DNA of 64,000 bases, taken from Rhyacichthys aspro (lineage: Eukaryota; Chordata; Actinopteri; Gobiiformes; Rhyacichthyidae). The DNA lies in NCBI GenBank assembly GCA_036850595.1, contig CM072156.1, positions 7,867,441 to 7,931,440 of the forward strand, in the 5' to 3' direction. Below, piece by piece: positions 39,343 to 51,731 of the stretch; the first letter of the stretch is position 1; every line of letters begins with the position of its first letter. Both the position numbers and the translations under genes were made by a program. A model generated the notes under the pieces. That model worked only from the letters and a program-made list of their open reading frames with translations. It ran no database searches and was not told the origin of the DNA.

Positions 39343-39827
39343 GTTATTTCTCTGACCACTTGTTTTTTCTATTTTACAATTATCATTAATGATTTATGAT
39401 AGCATCTATTGTCTATGTTTAGACAAGTAATGTTTAGTACAGTAAAGAGGGTTCTTTTGTTCATTACTTGAAGATGTTAGAAGTGTTGTTAAAAATAGTC
39501 GTTCCCCTGCTGACCTTCGGATGTGTGAAACAACACCGCTTCTGGGTCAGTCTGCTATTTGTGTTGCTATTGGTTACTGTTTGATGAGAATCTCTAAATC
39601 TGATCCAGGATCAGCCGCACCGCCCCCTCCCATGAGTTCCCGCTCTGTTGCCAGGTGGCCATGGCAACGAGCACCGCTGGGTTTTTGGATTTTTATTGTC
39701 ACTCTGCGTGTGCCTATGCTAAAAGTATTACCTGACAGCTAGTAACACGCTAATTATGCCCCAACAGCATTAATAAAAAACATAAAGAAAACCTCCTGTA
39801 AAGACCTGTCTTTTGAAGAAGAAGAAG

Positions 39828-42800
39828 ATGACGGACATATTGTGCCGGTGGCTGAACGAGGAGCTGCGCTTGTCTCAGATTATCGGTAAGAAACTCACTC
39901 AAGTACGGTTGCTTTGGAAATAAGTCAAAATTAGATAGGGGAATTTATAGTATGTGTCGATCCAACAGGGTAACCAGATGGTGTTTTTAGAAATAGGTCA
40001 GTGATCTTGTAACATTATACAGATATTTTTGTAATAACGGGTTTTCTTTTTGTTATATTTAATAAATAATTGGCAGTAAACAGGCAAACATGAAACTACG
40101 TTGCCCTCACAAATCAAATAATATACACAATTACGTGAACCAAACGGGATGCTAATTTTGTCTTTAGGCTCTTATTTCGAAAGCAACAGTCCTTTGTTTC
40201 CGCCAGACGTCTTCCTTATTTCAAGCTCGTATTTTTTTTTTGTTTGTTTTTGTTTTGTTTTTGTTTTTTTGTTTTAGCTCGTATTACCAAGTAGACGCAA
40301 TGCAATAAAGAAATACCATTACAACAAGCATTTTCATTCGCACTTACACAAGCGCAAATTAATTATACTTTGTGCACGGACTTATACCGTCCCCATTTAA
40401 ATCATGAGGTCCCTGTATCATTTATCTTGTTGTAAAAATATTTTCAAGTCACTGTTTATCTCATATATATCTTTTCAGAGCCAAAGACCTTTGCCCAGGC
40501 CTTCTCTAGTGGCTACCTCTTTGGTGAAATCTTACACAAATACCAGCTGCAGAATGACTTCCACATGTTCATGAAAAAAGAGTAAGTTGCTTCTCCAAAA
40601 ATGTGAGATTGAACTGCTTCATTACAATTAGTAAAAGTCTTAATTATTTTAAAATGACTTTGTTTGAACCTTTTCTTTCAGGAGATCGATCTCCAGGCTG
40701 AACAATTTTACCCGACTTGAGCCAACTCTTAAGCTGCTGGGGATTTCATTTAATGCGACCACAACCCAGGAGTTGATGCAGGAAAAACAGGGTGTTGCTG
40801 AGCGCATTGTTTACCAGCTCTATGTTTCACTGGAAAGGAAAAAGAAAGCAGATATCAGTGGGACAGTGATGAAAATTATGCAACCTGCAGCTGCCGCCAG
40901 TTTGCACAAAAAAGAGCATGATATCTACTGTGATGTAAGAGAGTTGCATGCCTTTGGTTAAGAGTGTAACAGCACGATATTTGATTGATATGCAAGGAAA
41001 AACATGGGGAAATATTGTATTAAATGTATTTTTGATTGTATGATCTTTTCCAGCGGTTACACAAAGAAGTGAAACGTGATGTTCAGGTGAACCTTGAGAA
41101 AATCTCTAAACACTATCAGGACAAATGTCAACAAATAAGCAGATCTGTAGTGCCCAAAGCTGACCAGAAAAAGAAACCTCTTTCAGTACATGATGAGAAG
41201 TCAAAGAGAAATATTAACAAGGTAATGCAGAAATATCGAGATGTGTTGATAATGTTGCATAAGATCGGTTGCTTGATCGTGGGTATCTATTAGATAAATG
41301 TGTGTATGTTTTCAAGGTACAGGTGTGTCGTCAGAAGCACAATGATCTTTTTCCTTGTGACCAGAACAGTGTTTTTCGAGCTCCTAAATCACCCCCACAC
41401 CCATCACAACTTAATCTGAGAAAGCAACAGCGCACAGAGCAGCAAGCACAGGTCTCTCTCTGTCTTAAGGGTTTCACTTGAATTTGTGCTGGTGGGGTGT
41501 TTGCATTGTTTCACCAAGAAATTAGAGTCGGCCTCCTTCATAGACACTACTATTACTTGTGACCTAGGCTTTTGTCTTTTTTTTCCCCGCAGGACGTCCA
41601 GAATGAAATAGCCCAATTTGAAATGAACAAAAGGAAAATGACTTCTACTTTGAGGTGGGAGAAAAGATAATGTGGTATTGATTTTATGTTTGTGTTTTAT
41701 AGATTCACAGTATACATCATTAAATCAAATAGAATTATGTTTCTTTAGTTGTTCCATTGTGGGATATTGTCACTTAAAATGCATTTATGTCTAAAACTGA
41801 AGTGTGTTTTTATTTTCCAGTCATCCTTCTCACTTTGGAGAGTTACCCATGGATGACAGTCGCAGATACACTGAGGTCCATGGAGTCAAATCTAAGCTGG
41901 TGCTGCAGTCCAACAGTATGTACATTCAGCAGATCCAGCAAAGGCTTAAGGAGGACGTAATAGCTCGAGAGCAGAGGGAGAAACGAGTAGACATATTCCT
42001 TGTAGAGCAATTCAAAGCCCGAGTAGCTGAACAGGTGATGTCCTTAGTCCCAAATCTTTTTTTTGTGGAACAGTTTGAAAAAGCATCCTCCTATCTTCTT
42101 GTTCTCTTTTGAATATTAAATGGGTCTAATAATCAGTCACTAATCTGGTAATGCACTGTAAAACAGGATGCACAGTATGAAGAGTGTCTGGCGAAGCGTT
42201 TGACACGTCCGACAAAGCAGGAGCAGCGTTTGGTCGCACAACTGCTACAGATCCGCAAGCAGAAGGAAGTCATACTGAATAACCGGCTGTTCAGAGAGCA
42301 GCAGATCCAGCGGAGGCGAGAGAAGGACTTCCAGGAAGCTCTGAAGAGGGAGGCGGTGAGATAGGATGGCAAATGAAGAAGAATAATCTCTCTCTGTTCT
42401 CACGTTGTCTTGTATCACTCATAATGTACTTGATGTATTAGGATGACAGAAAACTGTGGACAAAACAGTAATAAATTATTTCAACATTTATCACTCTTAG
42501 ATGCCGTAGCAGACAGAGATGGCACACACATAGTTTCAGTGTTAACTCCAGTATAGTCTTTGGTGTTGTTGGTGGGTTTTTGGTTTCTCTGTTTAGCTAC
42601 CAACAGCAAAAAGCACTTTTTTGTGTTTCGCACAATAAATAACTTCATTCTAATCTTTCTTCTTCTTGATTTGACTTGATCACTGCAGTGATTTGCTGCA
42701 ACATTAATGTAAATTTAATATTTCATCTCTCATTAAAATCTGTACCAGGCATTAGCTGAACAGGAAAGGATGGCCCGTGCAGAAGAGGTCAAAAAGGAGC

Positions 42801-45800
42801 TTGAATTCTGTAAAAGTCTTGCTGCTGAACGAGATCAGAACAGATACCAGAAGCACTCACAGAGCTGCGAGGAAATAGTGGAACAGATAGTGGATTTGAC
42901 CACCAAGATTGGAGAATATCGTCTGCTTACCGAGAAGTATGTAACAATGTACAGTAATATATCAAAACATAACATCTTGGTTTTTGGCTTTTGATAATAC
43001 CTAGCTCCAATAGCTAGCTCTTCCATTCATTTATTTTTACAGGGACAGTGCATACTAATTAATTGACAATAAATGTTAAACATGCCAAAAGGCTAGTTTT
43101 CCATGGCCAGATGTTACAGAGGCATGATAGAAAAAAAGATAAACAAGCTATAAAAAAAACGATGAAATGTTGTAAAACTATAAAAATGACAACCATATGC
43201 GTATTTATTAACTGTTAAGTCAAGTATTTATTACAGTGATGTGTATAATGTGGAAATAGAATGCGCCACAACATAAAAACAGGGGAAAAAAATGTAGTCA
43301 AAGGTAAAACAAACAATAAACAAATTGCAACTCTAGTACATCAACAGGGGCAAAATAAAAGCAGTATTATTCACCTAATGGCAAATTCAAATAAAGCCAA
43401 TATTATAATTGACTTTAATGAAGTATAATACTATTTTTGCATACAATGTTTTGTGCTGCATGTTCAGAGAAGTCCCAGAAAAACAGATGAAAGACTGGAA
43501 GGAGCTGCTGTTCAGTGGTCTTCCTCTCTATGAGCCGACAAATATGGACGACTCGGACCTCTCCACTGCATTAGACCCTATAGAGCTTAAGAAGCACGAC
43601 TTACTCAACAATCAGGACTATGATGAATACATTGTGAGTTCAGTACCATTCACAGTGTGCATTAGTGATTTATTATGTCCTCACACAGGAGGAATGAAAT
43701 TATGTTTCACTCAGCTTTAAACTGTCCTTTCACACTGCAGAGCCTCTTTTTACAGTCGCACATGATTTTTGTCAGAACATGATAGGTGAGTGGGTGTGGC
43801 CGGAGGAAGCAGGGGAGACCAAGTTACCACCGACCAACAACAACATTCTTGGACATGTGGTCACGCGACTCAGGAACCTCGTTCATCCTCCAAGTGTCAA
43901 ACCAGCTGAGTCTCCATTTCCACACTTCAGTCTCAAGGCCTGTGTCCTGGGCAAGATATGCTCTGGGAAGACCTCCTGTTTGGCTAAGATTGCACAAGGT
44001 ATTCAAAAACAGTAACAGTAAGCATGCTTATGGTACATTTATCATATTAAACCAGTTGTAATGAAGGCACATTAATGGGATTTTTGGTTTATAATTTACC
44101 ACAGCCCATGGTATCTATGTCTTATCAGCTGACACATTGGTTAAAGAGGCCTTAAATGCATACAATAGAGAGATGGTAGGTAAACTAGAATAGCTGAATA
44201 CTACTTTAAGCCTTTGAGTTCTATATTTATAAATTATGTCATTTTACCAGACAAACAGATTTTAATTTGTTACAGGTTAGAGGAAAGCAAAAAGAGGCTG
44301 ACAATGAGAAACAGACAGTGTCCACAGAAGACAGTAAGATTTTTTTCCAATAGTTCATACAATGCAAATAAATACAACAAACACAATTGTATTTGATCTA
44401 AAATGAGTGACATTTATTTTAGATCAGAACCCCCCTAAAGAACCTACAGATATAAAGGTGTGTATTTTCAATATAAAGGCTAAATGAATAATTAATAGTC
44501 TAAATAATAATACTAATGCTAATAATGGTACTTATGTAGCGCTTTTCAGAGATCTCAAAGTTGTTTCACATACAGGTGCTTTACATTTAGATGTTTCATA
44601 TGTCTGATATAATTTTAAATATAATTTTAAATGTATATTCATATATTTCATTCTCATTTGTCCCTTTTACAGGTGTCTGTGCAGGCTATGTATGGGGCAG
44701 CTGCAGACAAGGTGATGAGGGAAGGAAAATTCATACCTAATGAGTTGCTGGTGGACATTATTACAGAAGCCATCAAGTAAAGCACCTCAATGGCTTTTGT
44801 TTTTGCACATGCAACAGACCAAACAAAGAAATGGGTGAAACATGTCTTGCTTTTCAACCAGACAGATTCCTGCTAATTCAGGCTGGATTTTGGATGGGTT
44901 TCCAGTTGACATTTTCCAGGCGCACCTGCTGGGAAAGGCCCTTGGTGGAGCTGTAGATGAAGGACCTAAGGTTACTAACAACCGGATGAACCTCGCTGTT
45001 GATCCAGATCCTCCTAAAACACCAGCAGCACCACCTCCTGCACTAGACCTGGCTCTGCTGCTGGATGTTTCAGATGAACGTGCCGTCACTATTGCATTCA
45101 ATCAGTCAGGTATGTTACACTAGTGAGTTTTTATTTTTATAGAGACGGTGTGTGTTGTGTGAGTGTAAACAGCAGCGATATGTCTCTCTTGCTCAGATGT
45201 TGCTACAGACAAGTACCTATACTTGGCACAGGTTCCACACAGGTAACAATCAAAGGAGCTACAATTATATTCAAATGCATAATGACTACCGTGTGCTACT
45301 GGTGTTTTTGTCTTTTTTCTCCATATAAGGGTCACAGCTTTTCAAGACACTTGGCCAAAACTAGAGGAATGGTTTGGGGTGAAACAAAACATTTTGGTGC
45401 ATGTTGATGCAAATGTAGATGAGGAACAGCTTTTTCAGAGTGTGGAGTTGGTCCTTCAACAAGTAAAAAGGCCGCTACCAGAGGGTAACTTCCTTTGTTT
45501 TAAAGTCATGTTATTTTAGACTTATTTCTGCCTCTGTCTTAGATCTGGTTCCTTTCTACATGTCAGTTTTTGCCACCCCACCTGATGATCATGTGGTGTT
45601 AGATGGAGGGGCAGGTCTAGATGTCTTGTCTACACCACTTTCTTTGGACCAATCACTAAACCAGATACCGACCCCCCCCAAGCCTAACCCTACAGAGCCT
45701 AGTGCCAGTCTCCAAGTGGAACATGAAGAAAGTGTGAAGTTACTGACAAGCACAAACAACTCAAAAGGTGTTTTAACTTCTTAGTGATGTATATTGTAAT

Positions 45801-48800
45801 TATAACCGCATTTGTTTTTTTGTCTTTAGCTCATTCCTTTATTAAGTGCTATTTGAATGTATTTTGTTGATTTGTCATTGGTGGTGTTGTTTAATTGCTT
45901 TTCAATAGAGACTTCAAGGAGGCCATCATTAACCAGTGAAGACAGCTTAGAATATGCTGATGAACCACTTCCTCCAGTAAGACACAAATATTCTTTTACA
46001 CCATCGTGCTGCATATTTTTCTTCACCATTCATGTCTTTTTATTCAATTATAATTTTTTCTAACTACACTTCAACGGCCTATTTTGATCCCAATGAACAG
46101 GGAATTCCAGAGGCTCTCCACCAACACTGGGACACCGTGTGTGAAATGTATGTGAACAAAATAAAGGCATTGATGCAGGAGTTGAGGTTAGAACGCAGCG
46201 TTATTAACCAACACCTCTTCAACATAAGGTACAGTAATAAAAGTCAAATCTGTTTAGTTCTGCTAAATTTGTTCCCCCCAGTTCTCTGTTGAGAAATAGT
46301 TGTCTAAAATGTAACTGCAGAGAGGAGTTCAAACATTATTTGGGCCGTCCAGACCTGAGGCAGGAGTTAGTTTCTCAGTGGCAGAAGGATTTCAACAATT
46401 TACCGGATGAGATGAGGGAAGACGAGGAGACCAAAGCAGAGCTGCACCTCAGACTGGATGTAAGGCTCATTTGAACAGCGATATAAACCTGACTGTTTAG
46501 ATATAAAGAGTGTCTTCTTGTTCTTTCCAGGATCTGTATGAACGTTTGAGGGATATCAGTGACAAACGTAAGGAGGAAAATGAACAAGAGAGGGCTGCTC
46601 TCATGGAGGATGGATGGCTGGTGGATCACACTGCTTTGATTATTAACTACCACCTCATACTCCTGCAGGTAAGATTTCTAATTGCTTTTACTTTAACAAA
46701 TCATGTCTATTGTTCTTTCTTAGGCTGCATAAATGTTTAAAATACACTACAAATCATAGGAAGCCTGGTCTGTTCTTAGTAGCTGCTAATTCTCTCATCT
46801 CTGTGTGAATGTGTAAAAAGTGCTCTTGTATTTTTTACTGTAGGTGGAGTTGGATCGATTCCAGAACACGTTTTGTATTCTTGAAAAATACTACCTGTGC
46901 ATGGACAACAAGTCACTGCCTGAGCCACCATCCAGCCTTACCTGTATTTCTTTCCTGGACACTTCTGGAATGCATGCTTCAGAGAAACATTCCCAGGCCC
47001 AAACTGAACAAAGCCAGGTATTACCTGTGATTACATTTAAGTCCTCTTACTATGGACCTTTGCATACAACAATATTAACCATTTTCTAGATAAAAAATAT
47101 TTTCCTTCCATACTCTAGTCCCAACATGAAAAACTCATTGCTAATAATGAAGAAGTAGACTCAGCTATCAATAGTTTGTTAAGGCTCTGTAAATAAATGA
47201 CTAGAACATATTCTGGCCAGTTTCTTATGTGTATGTTTCATTGTGTGTAGGTGTCAGCACAAGCCCACCAGAGGAAGACAAAGAAAAGAGAGACAAAAGA
47301 GAAAGTCCAAGAGAAAGAGAAGCCTCCTTCAAGTGCAGACAAAAATAGTAAGAAAGTGCAGTCTGCAAAGAAAAAGAAAGGTGAAAATGGCTTGATCTTA
47401 TGAATTACATGGTTATATGAATTCATTGTGATCCTTACTTTGTTCTTTAAATTATCATTTATTCATATCTGTAGGTGCTCCTTCCCCACCGCCACCACCC
47501 AGCCCTGCACCAGCAGAAGTCAAACCGTCAGACAATGCAGCAAACAGCAAAACATCAGGTCGAGCTAAAATATATAAAGAATATGTTGCAGCGTTGAAGC
47601 ATGAGAGTAAGAATTCATACAAACTCATAATTATTTTGTCATCACTTTAAAAGGTATTGTTATCTTAAGTAAGTAAATCCATGAACAAAACACTTTTGTT
47701 TGTGTGTTTGGGTTTTCCAGTGGAAGCAGCAAAGATACGGATAGCTCTGGTAAAAGGTCACGGTTTGCAAATGGTGAACTTTCTCCAAAGCGATGCTAAG
47801 CAGACTTTCAGAAGAATGAAAAAGTGGTTGGAAGAACATTTTGCCAATGAAATGAAGAGGTGAGTTATGTAATAGCATACTGTTTCATATTGTGTCATAA
47901 TTGCTCGCATAAGCAGGTAAAAAGCATTACAGCACATGATCTGTAACTTTCTGTAACACCCACGTTTTTATGGCCAAATCTTTTTAGTATTGAACAACTA
48001 GCAGAAGTGGTGCAGCACCACATAGAGTCTGGAACTAAACTGCAGAATGTGTTAGTTTTGGTAAGTAATTACATATCCTTAGTTTCTTGAGTAGATTACA
48101 TATTTTAATTATAGTGTTACTTTTGTCTGTGCAGGAGTGTACTAACTTCTGTCTCAGTGGAGACTACCACATGGTGGCTACACCTCCTCCCCCTTCCCGT
48201 CCACCACCTTTGGAAAAACCTACACAGTGCACCCTCACTATTACTCAGCTCCAGTGTCTCTGCCTACAGTTCACATATGTTGCTCCATCTGGTGTGTATA
48301 GGCAAGACAATTTCTTAGACATTGTTATTGCTATTTTTTCATGCATCTGATGATCATCCTGTCATTGTGCTTTTGCTCCTGGCCTTTAGGTCTTCTCTCA
48401 TGTTTGGAGTTTTCCACTTTGCTCAAAGATATATTGTCTGCCAACAGAGGCAGAAACACACTTCCTGAGCTCTGGGTTAAAATGAGTGAAACACAGGTGA
48501 AGTAGAGTATACAACAGAAACTATTTTGCTAAGTCTTATTACAAACATATAAAAGACACATTATTCAGTTGGACAGTAATAGTGGATTTTATATGTCAAA
48601 TCATACAATATGGTTTTTAAAGGTATACATTTAAATAAGCAGCCACACACATATAAACCATATTTCAATTATATTTTGTTGAATATAACCTTATTAATAA
48701 AAGCAGTGATGCATGAAATGTTGGGGTATGAACTACTACAAATACAAATAATAGACTTTTGATCTTACTTCTGATGTCTTGTTTGCAGCTGATAGAGATA

Positions 48801-50454
48801 GTATCTCTACTAAAGGATGAATATGAATTTGTGGACTGGCGCCGGTTCATGCTCAGTTGTGCCCAACCTTGGCCATTACCTTCCCTAACACAGCTGTTGG
48901 ATATCCTTCAGCATTTCAAAGCAGCAGATATTGAAAACAGAGGTTATATTAGTGAGGAACAGTACCTACAGGTGAGTCTTGTCAATGTTGAGCTTGTTAT
49001 TTAGCATTTCAGTATCAATACTACAAAAAAACTTTACATTTAGACTATTGTCTTATTACCAGACACACCTGTGGTTTCCTAAAGACAGTGTCCAGTCTAT
49101 CCCTGAGGACCCCTCTGAGCCACTACCTTACGATCGACTATCTAATCTATGCAAGGTATGTAGATTTAGTTTGAGAATTAGGCAGTTATATCATTTTGTC
49201 CTCTATACACTACCATTATCTAGAAGATGTGTCTCAAGAGCACAGTTTTAGTTTCAATATGACAAAGGCCTAGGCCAATAATATTTCATTTACTGTTTAC
49301 CTTTCTACAGTTAGCAATGTGACACTCAACAAGGTATCAATGCAACTAAAGAAATTATACAAAATTTGAGCTAGACAGCAACTCTGCAACAACTTTCATG
49401 TGTTAAACAGCTTGAGACATAACCTTTGGTCAAGTGAGAAGAATAAAGCATTAGCTCATGTTTCAAAATCATACCACATCATGGGTCATGGGTCAAATGG
49501 GTTTTCCCAAATACCAAATATGTCATAACAAAGTTGTTGTTTTTTGTATTTTCTTGTATAGTTCTTTTTCCAGATGTTTGCCGACCACTCTTCCACCCCC
49601 CCTCGTCTCAACTATGTGTCAATGCTTCAGTATCTTGCTGCTGATGCTAATCCCAAACAGGGCTTCATCAGAGCGCTTAGTGTAGTACTGGGGCAACATC
49701 TCAGGCATTCGTCATCCAGCCATTTTGTCAAGGTAAATGTGTAGGCCATAAAATAATATTAAATAAGCAACAGGGCATTTCCAATATGAAGTAGGAGTCT
49801 TCATCATCTTGGCTTGTTTGACTGTTATAATGGTTTTCTCCAGTCTATGCCCAGTTTAGATGAAGCTCCAGAGTTCAGCTCCCCAGAATTTGATGGAGAT
49901 TATAATGAAGATGAAAGCCTCGGCACCTCAAGCACGTTACTGGGAAACCAAAAAGTGTCTATGTCTGCACTTTTTACTGTCATCAGCCACAGTAGCCCAT
50001 TGATGAAGAAAGGTCATTCCCCTCCTAGTTGTGTGAGCCAGGCAGATTACACTGAGGTATAGTGCACAGACCAGGATTTTTAAACTACTTCAGGTTTAAA
50101 TAGGCCCATGTTTCTTATATCTATACATTCTTTTTGCTTCTAGCAACTGGTTTGTATGTTCAGAGATTTGGGCTATGAGCCAGAGGCTTCGGTCCCTTTC
50201 TCAGTTCTCTCTCAACACCCTTTCACCCAGCACCTCATGGAGGCCTCCACACAGCATCAGCTTGTGGTAAGTTCTCAGACTGGCCTCAAAATCAACCTAT
50301 ATAACTTTATTTTTCAACAATATTAGCATATTTTAACTAGTGCCCCCAATGTCCCTTTGTCTTTGCCCTTTTCTTTCACCCTTTCATTCCTTTCTCTCCC
50401 ACCCAGAACATTTACAACGTGCTGAAGGATGATGGAGGAGAATACAATGGCTAA
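39828..50454 (+). CDS. spef2: SPEF2 (KPL2), sperm flagellar protein 2
   Basis: SPEF2 is an axonemal central-pair (C1b) protein needed for sperm tails and motile cilia. Exons: 39828-39885, 40479-40581, 40682-40934, 41054-41221, 41317-41451, 41593-41654, 41821-42034, 42167-42355, 42749-42936, 43468-43633, 43776-43998, 44105-44175, 44276-44333, 44423-44457, 44673-44776, 44862-45109, 45197-45242, 45330-45484, 45543-45767, 45909-45976, 46101-46228, 46321-46459, 46531-46668, 46844-47017, 47251-47380, 47475-47606, 47721-47859, 47988-48060, 48135-48291, 48390-48496, 48789-48971, 49063-49155, 49562-49732, 49844-50056, 50144-50266 and 50407-50454; 1638 aa (human 1822). Residues 1-110 form a CH-like domain (MTDILCRWLNEELRLSQIIE; FSSGYLFGEILHKY). 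Coiled coils follow. An adenylate-kinase-like domain has P-loop GKICSGKT (571-578) and GWILDGFP (683-690), where Val replaces the usual following Arg. Near 1400 there is an EF-hand-like ENRGYISEEQYL. Acceptors of exons 5 and 33 have in-frame alternatives. Confidence 0.94.
40224..40285. repeat. T/G-rich tract flanked by a 10-bp direct repeat
   Basis: The decamer 'agctcgtatt' occurs at 40224-40233 and again at 40276-40285. Between the copies is a 42-base tract made only of T and G ending in A ('tttttgtttgtttttgtttt' and similar). It lies in SPEF2 intron 1. The layout resembles a target-site duplication around an A-rich retroposed tail read from the other strand, though slippage could also produce it. 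Confidence 0.6.
43030..43150. repeat. Possible interspersed repeat in a SPEF2 intron
   Basis: The stretch containing 'tttttacagggacagtgcat' and 'gccaaaaggctagttttcca' resembles a repeat I recall from several fish genomes. I cannot see its ends or a target-site duplication, so this is a weak call. Confidence 0.3.
44500..44590. repeat. LINE/SINE 3'-tail-like fragment
   Basis: Imperfect TAA triplets lead into 'tagcgcttttcagagatctc' and 'aaagttgtttcacatacagg'. The arrangement matches the copy at 2160-2262 more loosely. It lies in the intron between SPEF2 exons 14 and 15. Confidence 0.45.
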
Positions 50455-51731
50455 ATGTTGTCATGATTATAATAAACATACATTAATATTTATTTTTAAA
50501 TGTTTCTAAACAGACCTCATATGCAAGTATATACAAACAGAACATTGAGAGGAAAAAAAACTCATATACTAGGGACAGAGTCAGAAATTGCTAATCACAA
50601 CACAGTATACAAGATATTTATACAAATGTCTGAAAGTGAAAGAAGAAAATAAATATATATTCCCCTGTAAATTGCTTAGTCCACTGTTGAATTAATCCAT
50701 CAGCACTCTCACTAATGGAGTGCTTATCAGAACTTCCTCAGTATGTGGAAGTCTTCGATGAAACATGTAATGGCAATATACTTTAATTAAAATGACAACA
50801 GTAACAATTTGTGGCTGTAGGTTTGACGCTTTCTGACTGGCTTTCATTTGGCAGATACACTCCAGCAGTTTTTCTGACTGACTTGCTTTTCTAATGACCT
50901 CTCTGACACAGAAGCACATTGGTCACTGCTACAATGAGTGCTTTGTCTAGGATAACCTACATGTCAAGCCTGACTTCCCAGCAACAGCCAGCCAAAGAAC
51001 TTATAACCCTATCGGAGTCCGTTCGGAGGTGATTGAGTTAGCTGCTTCTGTGTGTCTGCCTAACAGGCCAGTGTGACATTGATGAGGAAAAAGAGACAGA
51101 AAATTAAAAACACACCACCTTATTGAAGAGATTTGTGTTGTTATGATAGTACAGAAGTCCAATATCACCTTTGAAGATATTCTAAAACAGTCAGTAATGA
51201 ATAATGATAAACATATAGTATAGAAGTATTTTAGCATATGTACACTCTGACTGAAAAGGAAGTAAATAGGTGTGATATATACAATTAAAAAATTTGAATT
51301 TCTCTTGTTCCTGAGCTTGAGGCCCACGCAGTCCCCCTCCCCATCTATCCCAACACTCTCTCTTTCCCTCCCTTTCAGTCCAGTGCTCCGGTCTGGCATC
51401 ACAGAAACAAGACGTGATCGCGAATAAAGGATTTCAAGCAAGCATTTGATTTTTTCTTTCGTAGTATTTGGTCTGTCCTATATACTGATGTGACACTGCA
51501 GACTACAGAAACAAACACAGCTGAGGATTAGTGCACCACAAATCAAATTGTATTGCACATTTTTTTGTTTTGTTTTTTTTGTTTGTGGTTATTTCACTTT
51601 GTAAAAAGTCCGGTAAATTCTGTTAATTTGAGCCATATGTATGATTAAGGATATTTGGTCACATTTTTTTTTACCCTTTGGAGCACAAAGTACACAAAGT
51701 ACTTAAGGGCATATTTTGGACTACTGGTAGA
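50455..51731 (+). other. SPEF2-UGT3A intergenic spacer
   Basis: About 1.3 kb including the SPEF2 polyadenylation hexamer AATAAA at 50471-50476 and, at the right edge, the leader of the UGT3A-like gene. In the human order IL7R and CAPSL lie between these genes; nothing here resembles either. An open minus-strand frame at 51001-51441 has no homology or splice support. Confidence 0.6.

Larger units (their letters stand above)
36934..39360 (+). other. LIFR-like 3' UTR
   Basis: About 2.4 kb of AT-rich sequence from the stop codon to an AATAAA at 39337-39342. A perfect inverted repeat (37150-37184) lies near its start. Earlier AATAAA-like words exist (for example near 38781), so alternative 3' ends are possible. 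No coding features. Confidence 0.55.

Noticed and set aside
43741..43775. Upstream acceptors (after 43740 and after 43755) for SPEF2 exon 11
   Set aside because: The 43740 acceptor leads to a stop codon in the required phase; the acceptor before 43776 gives NMIGEW, matching the SPEF2 family.
51001..51441. 146-codon minus-strand open frame between SPEF2 and the UGT3A-like gene
   Set aside because: No recognisable domain, odd composition, no neighbouring exons with consistent splice phase.
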